From the IMG/VR virus record IMGVR_UViG_3300022874_001633, positions 1 to 22,941 of that record: a stretch of 22,941 nucleotides of DNA. The stretch is one strand, 5' to 3'. Shown here piece after piece: positions 7,594-15,300 of this stretch. The position numbers and the translations under genes were made by a program. Every line of letters starts with the position of its first letter. The stretch's first letter is position 1. The DNA comes from a virus. The notes beneath the pieces were generated by a model. The model was not told the DNA's origin. It did no database searches and saw nothing but the letters and a program-made list of their open reading frames with translations.

Positions 7594-8753
7594 TAGATTA
7601 TTCCCCTTTGTTTTAATTGCATCTCTGTTTGTTGGCCGTATCTTCTTGAAAGTTCATCAATGTCTATATCCTGACTAATATTTGCAGTGATTTGAAAGGT
7701 TGGTTGTAAAACCACAGACTTATTTTGTCCATGAGGGATAATTTGCTCTCCTCCATGCACTACTGCTAATTGTGGGCTTCCAACTGCTCCTGGAACCACC
7801 CCTCCTTTTTCAAATCCTAACAATTTTCCTATTGCTTTGATAATTCCTCCTGAAGGATTCAAAAATCCAGAAGGATTAAAGGATTCAAGAGTTTTCTTGA
7901 TTGTGCTTAAAGCATTTGCAACCCCATCAAGAAAACTGATAATTATCCCCCACTTCTCTTTTATTCCATCATAAGCATCATTAAGCATCCCTTTTATGGA
8001 ATTCCAAATTGGCTCAAGCCATTTTCCAATCCAAACAAGAATTCCTTTAATTGTGTCCCAACCACTAAGGAAGAATTCTCCTACCCAATCAAGAGCATCT
8101 TTAATTGTTCCCCATCCTTTGATCAAAAATTCTCCTGCCCAAGTTAATGCCTCGATAATAATAGGCACCATTTTTGCAAGATTTTCTCCCAGAAACTCAA
8201 TAAATGTGATTATTACAGGTAAAATATTAGGAAGAGATTGAATAAATCCACTTAAAATTTGGATTAATGCAATATACAACTCTTGAATTGGTTTTCCGAG
8301 ACTATCAAAGGTTGTTTTAATAACTTCGTTTAGAGGCTCCATTATCCCATCTATCGCCTTGGCCATTTCTGACATTATAGGTCCCATGTGTTTTGCAAGT
8401 TGCCCAAGTAAAATCATCACTGGTTTTAATATTGGAATTAAAGGCATAAACAAAAGAAGAAAAACAGTTTTAAGCAATTCCATAACGGGTTTTATAAAAA
8501 GATATACTGCTTCAATTGCGGTAGCAACAATGGCCAAAAGCCCAGTCATTTTTCCAATTCCTTTTGATAAAAATCCCATCGCCCCTCCATCTCCTGTTTT
8601 AGTTCCGGCAACTCCCGAGATTTTTTTATCTCCAACCCCAATTGTTTTTAATGACTTTTTAATTTGTGAAACTACGTTTTCTCCGATATGTTTCCCACTT
8701 TCTTTTTCTCCCTTAACAGAAATTGGGATTTCTATTTTGAATTTTCCTGCCAT
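7593..8753 (-). CDS. tail tape measure protein (386 aa)
   Basis: The tape measure spans the tail tube and sets tail length. The 386-residue protein has a charged N-terminus, a Gly-rich stretch, and long hydrophobic helices (about residues 70-120 and 165-210). Three tandem 18-residue repeats follow at residues 203-256, of the form L-x-W-x-G-E-F-x-x-x-G-W-x-T-I-K. A conserved tape-measure C-terminal signature is at residues 314-340 (F-E-K-G-G-V-V-P-G ... V-V-H-G-G-E-Q-I-I-P). It follows the G/GT gene, as in nearly all siphoviruses. At about 0.15 nm per helical residue the predicted tail is near 58 nm, which is short. The ATG lies one base after the T-frame stop; no strong Shine-Dalgarno site is seen, so translational coupling to GT is likely. 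Confidence 0.88.
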   Translation of the reverse strand: MAGKFKIEIPISVKGEKESGKHIGENVVSQIKKSLKTIGVGDKKISGVAGTKTGDGGAMGFLSKGIGKMTGLLAIVATAIEAVYLFIKPVMELLKTVFLLLFMPLIPILKPVMILLGQLAKHMGPIMSEMAKAIDGIMEPLNEVIKTTFDSLGKPIQELYIALIQILSGFIQSLPNILPVIITFIEFLGENLAKMVPIIIEALTWAGEFLIKGWGTIKDALDWVGEFFLSGWDTIKGILVWIGKWLEPIWNSIKGMLNDAYDGIKEKWGIIISFLDGVANALSTIKKTLESFNPSGFLNPSGGIIKAIGKLLGFEKGGVVPGAVGSPQLAVVHGGEQIIPHGQNKSVVLQPTFQITANISQDIDIDELSRRYGQQTEMQLKQRGII

Positions 8754-8754
8754 T

Positions 8755-8952
8755 TTATTTAAATTGAGCTCCCTCTATTTTCTTGGATTCTTTTTCCAAC
8801 TCGATAAAATAAATCACCCGATCATATGGGATATTATCTACCTGCTCCGGAGTAAATCCAAAGCTATGTGCAAAAAACCAATAAACAAACTCCTTGGAAA
8901 TCTCAGGATCATCTAAGTAATGTCCTTTTAAGCTTCCTCTGATTCTGAATTT
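8755..8952 (-). CDS. T-like extension of tail assembly chaperone, reached by -1 frameshift
   Basis: This open frame of 65 codons plus stop lies in the -1 frame relative to the upstream G-like gene and ends one base before the tape measure start. It contains no ATG and no plausible early start. It encodes K-F-R-I-R-G-S-L-K-G-H-Y-L-D-D, then helices with F-A-H-S-F-G-F-T-P-E-Q-V-D-N-I-P and a charged end. The F-T-P-E-Q-V-[DE]-x-[IM]-P motif is what I expect in the T part of gpG-T fusions. Read through the A10 run at 8950-8959, the fusion would have about 188 residues (123 from G and 65 from T). It occupies the usual place between G and the tape measure. Confidence 0.75.
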   Translation of the reverse strand, partial: KFRIRGSLKGHYLDDPEISKEFVYWFFAHSFGFTPEQVDNIPYDRVIYFIELEKESKKIEGAQFK

Positions 8953-9320
8953 TTTTTTTGAGTAGGTTCTGCAAAGTTATCATACTCTTCCTGCAAATAA
9001 TCTGAAACTTCTGGTGGAAGTTTTTTTATTCCATCTATTGAAATCTCAAACGGTGCATCAATTATTGCTTTTGATAAAATCTTCTCTTGCAAATCTGATT
9101 GATTAACCTTAATTTGTGGCTGTCCTCCAAGGACTTTTACATCTGTACATTCTTCTCGAATTTTGTTTCTAACCCCCGTGTGGATCTTTTTAAGAGTGAT
9201 CAATATTTCCTTACCATTTATTACTAAAGGAACTTTTTTTGTCTGCTCTACAATTCTATTCTTTGCATCAATCTCCATAGATGGAATTTTATTTTGTGGT
9301 TTCTCCGACTTATCTTCCAT
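8928..9320 (-). CDS. tail assembly chaperone, G-like (130 aa)
   Basis: A 130-residue acidic protein immediately upstream of the tape measure, the position of the phage lambda gpG analogue, which binds the tape measure during tail assembly. It has I-V-E-Q-T-K-K-V-P-L-V-I-N-G-K-E-I near residue 25, a beta-hairpin often seen at the start of tail chaperones, then helices (T-G-V-R-N-K-I-R-E-E-C; L-Q-E-K-I-L-S-K-A-I) and a polar tail. Near the end, codons CAA AAA AAA AAT form a slippery site, and a small share of ribosomes would shift to the T frame. The ATG follows the tail-tube stop by one base. Sequence similarity in this family is weak, so the call rests on context and the frameshift layout. 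Confidence 0.78.
   Translation of the reverse strand: MEDKSEKPQNKIPSMEIDAKNRIVEQTKKVPLVINGKEILITLKKIHTGVRNKIREECTDVKVLGGQPQIKVNQSDLQEKILSKAIIDAPFEISIDGIKKLPPEVSDYLQEEYDNFAEPTQKKNSESEEA
8952..8958 (-). other. -1 ribosomal frameshift slippery heptamer A AAA AAA
   Basis: In the G frame the codons read CAA AAA AAA AAT, within an uninterrupted run of ten A (8950-8959). The heptamer A-AAA-AAA matches the X-XXY-YYZ rule in the correct phase. A one-base backward slip continues directly into the open T frame. RNA-polymerase slippage on the A10 run is an alternative mechanism with the same outcome. No clear stimulatory hairpin is seen downstream. Confidence 0.72.
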
Positions 9321-9321
9321 T

Positions 9322-10269
9322 TTAGATATTATCTGCTGCTGCCATTGCTAACTCAACATCGTTTGTATAGATTATGTTTGTGCATGCTCTTGCCCAACCG
9401 CTTACATCTTCTTTTACAACTTCCGTAACGTTCTGAGGTAATGTTTCCTCATTTAAATGAACTCCAGTCAAATTTATATCCAAAATATCCCCATCATCAT
9501 TTGTAAATGTCAATTCAAGTGTTGCAATTTCTGTTCCACTTCCTGCGTCTGGTGCTGATGCGGTATTTGTCCCGTTCATGAAATACGTTAAAAGATCAGT
9601 ATAATCATTAAATGCTGCAGTCATTGAGAAATTGTATTCCCTATTCTTTGCAACCACTCCTGTTCCAAATCTGCTTCCAACCCCATACACCATTTCTGCA
9701 TTATTAACAATTGTTAATTCAAAACTTTGAACTGCTGCAATAGTTGTTCCATCAGACATTTCTATGGATCCATGTGCAAATGTGAAAATTGGTTCTACAT
9801 CTGCCAAATTTGCTACATGTGTAGTGCCTAAATTCTCATATCTATAAATTCCTTCAAGACTAAATTTAAGAGCCTCATTCACTGCTGCTGAAATTGTGCA
9901 CTGATTAATTACACAACCAATCAAATCACTATTAAAATCTGTTGTTCCTAATTCAAAACTTTGTACTACTGTAAAACTTGGGAGAATATTTGCTTCTGTG
10001 TAGGTGTGAGTATAAGCTCCTGTTGTTTCTGCATCTGCATTTGCTCCTAAAACTCCTAATAACCAGTAAGCATTTGAAAGAACTCCATTGATTGTAATTG
10101 CTCCACCATACTGCTTATTTACTGTTGCTGTTGCATTTCTTGCTCCAACCCCAACAATTCTTTCTGCATTGTTGCTTCTTGTAACATTTATCTCAACACC
10201 CTGTCCAAAAGGCATGTAAGTTTCATCACTTTTTGTATGACTTGCTGCAACTGCAGACCATCCATCCAT
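9322..10269 (-). CDS. major tail tube protein (315 aa from first ATG; probably longer)
   Basis: This builds the stacked rings of the tail tube. It is beta-rich, with the tube-protein pattern Y-M-P-F-G-Q-G-V-E-I near residue 20, an internal duplication of V-Q-S-F-E-L (near residues 102 and 181), and Y-N-F-S-M-T-A-A-F-N-D-Y-T-D-L-L typical of the second half of phage tube proteins. Position between terminator/HNH and the chaperone fits. The listed start is the first canonical one, but it has no Shine-Dalgarno site and begins inside the expected N-terminal strand. The frame stays open upstream, encoding A-Q-T-Y-I-G-G-G-G-S-T, back to an ATA codon (10324-10326) nine bases after GGGAGG (10336-10341). 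I think the true start lies there, giving 334 residues. Confidence 0.82.
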   Translation of the reverse strand: MDGWSAVAASHTKSDETYMPFGQGVEINVTRSNNAERIVGVGARNATATVNKQYGGAITINGVLSNAYWLLGVLGANADAETTGAYTHTYTEANILPSFTVVQSFELGTTDFNSDLIGCVINQCTISAAVNEALKFSLEGIYRYENLGTTHVANLADVEPIFTFAHGSIEMSDGTTIAAVQSFELTIVNNAEMVYGVGSRFGTGVVAKNREYNFSMTAAFNDYTDLLTYFMNGTNTASAPDAGSGTEIATLELTFTNDDGDILDINLTGVHLNEETLPQNVTEVVKEDVSGWARACTNIIYTNDVELAMAAADNI

Positions 10270-10322
10270 GTCCTCAAAAGCGTATAAACAAGTTGAACCT
10301 CCTCCTCCTATATATGTTTGTG

Positions 10323-10514
10323 CTATCGTAATTTACCTCCCGATTTTAATTCTCTAACAACTCCTGCCTCAATTTTCATGTGGCAAGATCTACATGAAGT
10401 AACTAAGTTACTCAATGAATTATTAAATGAAATCAAAAAGGGAATTTTGTGATGAATATCTAATCTTACTCCTTTGATTCCACATTCTTGACACTTAAAT
10501 TTATCCCTTTCCAT
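10323..10514 (-). CDS. small HNH endonuclease-like protein (63 aa)
   Basis: A minimal HNH nuclease domain: E-R-D-K-F-K-C-Q-E-C-G (first CxxC), D-I-H-H-K-I-P-F (the double His with the catalytic His), then N-L-V-T-S-C-R-S-C-H (second CxxC and final His of the metal site). The key residues of the beta-beta-alpha-metal fold are present and the two zinc-knuckle cysteine pairs are intact, so activity as a DNA nickase or nuclease is plausible. At 63 residues it lacks any DNA-binding extension. It lies between tail terminator and tail tube, not near the terminase, where HNH genes more often lie. Its end overlaps the inferred tube start, and its start overlaps the 58-residue ORF by 14 bases. A homing-type insertion is possible. 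Confidence 0.82.
   Translation of the reverse strand: MERDKFKCQECGIKGVRLDIHHKIPFLISFNNSLSNLVTSCRSCHMKIEAGVVRELKSGGKLR
10336..10341 (-). promoter_or_regulatory. Shine-Dalgarno site GGGAGG for the tail tube gene
   Basis: GGGAGG lies inside the last codons of the HNH gene, 3, 6 and 9 bases before the in-frame codons ATT, ACG and ATA of the tube frame. No ATG, GTG or TTG lies at a suitable distance in that frame, which is why a non-canonical start is suspected. Confidence 0.5.
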
Positions 10515-10677
10515 ATTGTTTTAAATCTCCCTTAGCATTTAATTGATTCGTTCTCTTATGGGTGTTTGTTTTTGATTTCTTTTTTGATTCTTTCGGATTT
10601 AAAAGCAAATCTGCTTCTTCTTTTGTGATGTGCCCCGCAGCAAGATTGGTCATGATCTCTTTTAATTTATGATTCAT
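10501..10677 (-). CDS. 58-aa basic protein of unknown function
   Basis: A short ORF whose ATG (10675-10677) overlaps the tail-terminator stop as ATGA, and whose stop (10501-10503) lies 14 bases inside the HNH gene. The product starts M-N-H-K-L-K-E-I-M-T, has a helix G-H-I-T-K-E-E-A-D-L-L-L, and ends in a Lys/Asn/Thr-rich basic tail. The overlaps on both sides argue that it is a real translated gene filling the space between the terminator and HNH. I do not recognise the family. It might be a small tail-assembly factor or a partner of the HNH protein. Confidence 0.62.
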   Translation of the reverse strand: MNHKLKEIMTNLAAGHITKEEADLLLNPKESKKKSKTNTHKRTNQLNAKGDLKQYGKG

Positions 10678-11315
10678 GCTGTGTCCACCTCGAACATTCC
10701 AAGTAAATCTAAATTTTTAGACATAATTTCATTTTTTTTATCCGGACTATTTATTGTTGGCCCAATTAACGTTGATTTAATAAATTTCAAATAATAAAAA
10801 CTCTTAGCATTTGTAACATAAAGATCTTTGATTGTTTGAAGATATTCGTCAATTGCATCGGAAGTATTATCATAAATAACTATTGTAAAAGCCACGTTAG
10901 AAATAAACTGATCTCCACCAATTCCAAAAGCATCTATTCCAACATTCAAAATATCTACAGCGATTCTAGGATATGAACTAATTGTTAGATCATCCCTAGG
11001 GAAATCTGGATAAATTTTATCTGAACCATAGTCATGAGAAACAACATAGTCTCCTGTCTGATTTGCTCCAAAGGTTATTACACATCCACTTGCATGATTA
11101 TAATCTACAGTGTAATCTGTACCTAAATATTTATTCACTGCAGCAACAGTTATGCTTCTAATATTTTTTACATTTGTCCTAGAAATAGTTATTACTTTTG
11201 TTCCAGAAAGAGTTCCAGTTGCATTTGCAGTTGTAACTCCTCTCTGAGTTGTTGTAAAAATATCGTTATTTCTTAGAAATACTACTTGCTCTGACTTAAT
11301 TGATTGGATATTCAC
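10674..11315 (-). CDS. tail terminator-like protein with N-terminal beta-domain (213 aa)
   Basis: The C-terminal two thirds (about residues 100-213) match the plan of tail terminator proteins that cap the tube: Y-P-D-F-P-R-D-D-L ... Y-P-R-I-A-V-D-I-L, then a strand V-A-F-T-I-V-I-Y, a helix A-I-D-E-Y-L-Q-T-I-K-D-L and a C-terminal strand. The N-terminal part (about 20-98) is an added beta-sandwich with D-Y-T-V-D-Y-N and C-V-I-T-F, which recurs in the head-closure protein two genes upstream. The start is GTG (11313-11315) with AAGAGG 12 bases upstream; no ATG fits. It sits directly after the gp10-like gene, the conserved order for this protein. Confidence 0.7.
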   Translation of the reverse strand: MNIQSIKSEQVVFLRNNDIFTTTQRGVTTANATGTLSGTKVITISRTNVKNIRSITVAAVNKYLGTDYTVDYNHASGCVITFGANQTGDYVVSHDYGSDKIYPDFPRDDLTISSYPRIAVDILNVGIDAFGIGGDQFISNVAFTIVIYDNTSDAIDEYLQTIKDLYVTNAKSFYYLKFIKSTLIGPTINSPDKKNEIMSKNLDLLGMFEVDTA

Positions 11316-11375
11316 TTGAATTTTAAACCTCTTGGTTATCCTTTTAAAATTATCAAATTATTTAAAGATTGTTAT

Positions 11376-11732
11376 TCAACTAATCTCTTCGATTATAATT
11401 TGTTTCAATTTGTTTTGGATTGTGTTTCTAATAAAAGGATTTGGTCTTGATCCTGGGTGCCTTACTTTTTTTGCGAAAACAAATTTTCCCTTTCCACCTT
11501 TAAACCTTAATGCTTGTTTATCTTTGGGTTCTATGATGTGTGGAGGAGTCCCAAACTCTACATGTTTTCCATAATCAACCATCCAAATAATTAATCCTTC
11601 CTTCGTCGATTTTACTTTAATAGAATTTACAAGTCTTGAGGTATCTACTGGACAAACAATTGTAAGTTCATTCCACAATCTTCTAGCAATACTTGGTAAG
11701 GCTTTTTCAAGTCTTTCTTCAATTTCATTCAT
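11376..11732 (-). CDS. HK97 gp10-like tail completion / neck protein (118 aa)
   Basis: A 118-residue member of the HK97-gp10 family, which acts at the head-tail joint. Diagnostic features in order are an N-terminal helix (I-E-E-R-L-E-K-A-L-P), V-D-T-S-R-L-V-N-S-I-K-V, V-D-Y-G-K-H-V-E-F-G-T-P-P-H, K-Q-A-L-R-F, and R-H-P-G-S-R-P-N-P-F-I-R before the last helix. These are the hallmark motifs of the family and the length is typical. The start overlaps the head-closure stop by eight bases, so the two are translationally coupled. It is one of the most secure assignments in the window. Confidence 0.92.
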   Translation of the reverse strand: MNEIEERLEKALPSIARRLWNELTIVCPVDTSRLVNSIKVKSTKEGLIIWMVDYGKHVEFGTPPHIIEPKDKQALRFKGGKGKFVFAKKVRHPGSRPNPFIRNTIQNKLKQIIIEEIS

Positions 11733-12345
11733 CTTTTAAGAAAAATAGGTTTACTGTTTTAAACATGGCATTTCCATTGAAGTTTCTAGGGCTTACAGTG
11801 CCTACCTTATAAACTTTAGAATCGTGAGTTATTTTATCATACTTGCTCATTGTCTGATCTTGCTTGATATACATTATTGCATCATAAACTTCTGTCAATC
11901 CAGGTTTATCCAGATTATATGCTTTATTGGGATTTCCGAAAACAACATCAATATCTTCATCCGTTCCATCTGTGTATATTTTATCCCCATGAAAATCTGT
12001 GGTTGTTGTTACAGGAGTTCTAGTTACAGTCACACCAAAATCAGACAAAGGACCATTTATAAAATCATTTCCATCTGCTTGAGATTCTGATCCTGTTATT
12101 TCTTCTGAGTATTGAACTATTATTTTTTGATCATCCCAAACAGGAAGTATAAAAGTGATAACTGTACTTGAAGAATTGTGATCTACGGTGTATTCATCAG
12201 TCAATGCTAATGCCAATCCTGAACTATAAACTAGAAAACCATTTCCTGAAGTTGTCCCTGTGTTTGAAATTGTTAGAGTTCTATTTGCAGTTCCAGTGGT
12301 TCCGGTGCAATCTGAACCATCATAGTGCTCTGTTTTCGTTGCCAT
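11725..12345 (-). CDS. head closure (stopper)-like protein with N-terminal beta-domain (206 aa)
   Basis: The C-terminal part (about residues 90-206) fits a head-closure or stopper protein: T-D-F-H-G-D-K-I-Y, then D-I-D-V-V-F-G, M-Y-I-K-Q-D-Q-T, and Y-D-K-I-T-H-D-S-K-V-Y-K-V-G-T-V-S, the usual strands before a closing beta-strand. The N-terminal 82 residues are a Thr/Ser-rich beta-sandwich (L-T-I-S-N-T-G-T; E-Y-T-V-D-H-N-S-S-S; V-I-T-F) that is extra relative to the family. Position between connector and gp10-like gene supports the role. AGGAGG 12 bases upstream of the ATG is encoded by the last codons of the 1662-residue gene. Confidence 0.68.
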   Translation of the reverse strand: MATKTEHYDGSDCTGTTGTANRTLTISNTGTTSGNGFLVYSSGLALALTDEYTVDHNSSSTVITFILPVWDDQKIIVQYSEEITGSESQADGNDFINGPLSDFGVTVTRTPVTTTTDFHGDKIYTDGTDEDIDVVFGNPNKAYNLDKPGLTEVYDAIMYIKQDQTMSKYDKITHDSKVYKVGTVSPRNFNGNAMFKTVNLFFLKDE

Positions 12346-12350
12346 ATTTT

Positions 12351-15300
12351 TTATAAGCCTCCTTTTCTTTTAAATATTGTTGTCGAAGTAAAAAGTAAAA
12401 GAATTAAATAAATTATTTCACACTCATCACTAAAATAAAAGGTTGTTGCACTTGGAGGTGCATTTCTATTTGATAAGTTTAATTGGGCTGAACAATTAAA
12501 GAATCCACTTGATCCTATCCAACTCAAATTTCCGATAGTTAATGTGCATGGATCTGTAAACTGACATTCATCCTCCATATTCACTTCCCAATTATTTCCT
12601 GCTCCTGGACATACACACGAACCTTGACTAATTATAGAATTTTGTTCTGTACCCAAAATATAACCACTTGTGCTAGTATTTCCTGTTGCAACCAAATCAA
12701 AAGTTCCTGAATCGAGATCAGGTAAAGAACAATTTTGTTCCCAGTGATCAACATTATAAACTGTAGCTCCATGAAGGGTGCAAATTTCACCACCAGCAGT
12801 AATATTTTCTATATTGAATCCACTTATTATTGTTGTACCTTCTTCGGTAAAAGTTAAGTTTACTGTTATATTTTTGGGATAGGTGAAAGTTATTGGATCA
12901 GAAGTTGTAGGTCCAGTAATATCTAAAATAGAACCCCCAGTAATAATCCAGACTTCTGCAAAATCAACATTTAAAAAGGATTGAACATCCCCAGCAATAG
13001 CATTACTTGAAGAAATTAAGTGAACACCATAACTCAATAATCCACTAGTATCTGTAACACTATCAATTATATCTTCGAAACCCTCCCTGGTTTGTTTTAA
13101 GTATAAAGATTTTGTTCTTCCTTTCTTACCAGGAACATAAAGATTTGTTCCAGAATGATTTACAATTTGAGAACTTCTATTATCATAATATTCCCCATAA
13201 TCTTCTGCTGTTTTGGGTTGTAAGATTCCTCCCCAAAAAACATTTGTTGTTATAATATTACTAATATTTTGGGTAACATTTACAACAACATTTATTTGCG
13301 AGTGTTGGTAATTATCTGTAGTATTTTGTAAAGTTCTGGCATAGGCAGAACCACTAAAATAAGAAGCCATATTATTATATTCTGTAGAAGTGAATTCCCA
13401 ATCTAAAGTATCATTATAATCTTTGGCAACTGGAGTTGCAATTTGATAGCTGTCATTCTTTTTATACATCCACATATCTATTCCCCCATGAGTTGAGGGA
13501 TTGTAAATATGTTTAGTTCCCCAATCATATGGGTCCCACCCATCTTTATTATTATCCTTTTCTGTTCCATCATCGTGGGTATCATCATCTGTATCTGATT
13601 CGTAAGGATCGGTTCTTGTTACAAATAATTCTTCATAGTCTGTTATTCCATCACCATCAAAATCTGTTAAATCTAATGCATCCAAGTCCCCTAAATCTGA
13701 ACCATTAATATCATTAAAGATACACCAACTTCTTTGATTTGGAAAAGACATTATTTGCATATTGTCCGAAGTAACTTTGAAACTTCCATTATAAAATTGA
13801 AATTCATCAGCATAATCCCAACCTAAAGAATCATTATAATAAGTTAATAACTTAAAATAAGTTGCATTAATATCTGGGAATGAACTATTTGAATCTGTTG
13901 CAAAAACATTAATTCCTTTATGTGCATCATAATAAGTTTGGGAAAATCCATCACTTTCTTGATAACCAGAATCACTCCAACCAAACCCTGTATCATCCCT
14001 TGTTCCAGTATAATAAATCCAAACATGACAATAAACTTCATCAATAGTTCCAGACCTATATCCTTGTTCATCTAAGAAAAATTCAGACCAAATATCACAA
14101 TGTCTTTCCTCATCACCAATTAAGTTTCCTTCATCATCTTCTGTTGAGTTTCTCCACATTGCACCAAGATCTTGACCATTACCCGTATCAACACTATTTC
14201 TTCTTGAATAACTATTTCCTGTATCTGCATCACTAGAATTTATTGGGGCCCGAAATAACCAGTATCCAGAAACATCTCTTTGAGTTAAATTAACCCAGTA
14301 ACTATTTGTTTCATTAACTATTCTATCACTCGGAGTATATCCATAAACATCTATTGAATAATTTCCTAAAGAAAGATTTGTTGATGAACTATAATTACAT
14401 CTAGCATCTTCATAAGGATCAGAAATATAATGTGTTCCGTTTACATTTATTCCACATCCACCAGTTGCCTTTAATTTTACAGAAGAATCCCAGAAGATAT
14501 CAAATCCTTCATCATAAAATCTTGTTTCATCTTCATCACTAATAGATTCATTTAGTTTCATTGCGGGATAGGAGATAAATAACTTTGGTCTATAAATTGA
14601 ATTACTATCCTCTCTTGGAATAAAAGCATATTTATTATTATCTAAAAATTTAACATGACCTAAATTTAAAACAGTTAAGGAATCAACCACAGCTTCTATG
14701 GGATCAACTATATAATTTGAATCTTGTAATCCAATTGTAAAATTTGAATCGTTTCTCATACAACTTGCATTTGCTTGAATAGTTATTGTAATATTTGTAA
14801 ATTTTCCTGTAGAATCACTAGACATTGTAGGATCACTAGTATTTTCTCGATCCATAGTTAAACTTCCAAAGGCAGTTGCTTCTGTCCAACCTTGATCTGT
14901 TATTAAGTACGCAACATCTAAATCTGGTGAACCTTCTTTTGTCATATACATTTGAAGTTCTGTTGTTCCAATTCCATAATAATCAAACATAGGAATATAA
15001 TCTGAAAGATCCCATTTACTTCTTGGTTCATCATGTTCATCTTTTGTAGCAATATTTTCTTTAATATAAACATCTTCTAAGTTGTAGGAATCATTAAAGA
15101 TACACCATCCGTTTGTACACATTTCTGGAATGGTTGGTTGTTCTGGAACTTCCTCTGATGCTGTTCCATTTATATATCTAATTGTTAAGAGTGGACGTTG
15201 TGCAGTATCTACGTTTTCTTTTGAAAAAACATAAAAATATTCAGAAGCTGAGGCAGTATTATTAAAACCAACTGTAAAATTATCTTCCGCATTATTTCTA

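Noticed and set aside
10323-10677. 58-residue ORF and HNH gene as one frameshifted gene
   Set aside because: Each has its own start and stop with coupling overlaps, and the HNH begins at a natural domain boundary, so a broken gene is not required.
13844-14071. 75-residue minus-strand frame inside the 1662-residue gene
   Set aside because: It is an out-of-frame shadow of the large gene, with no ribosome site and low-complexity content.
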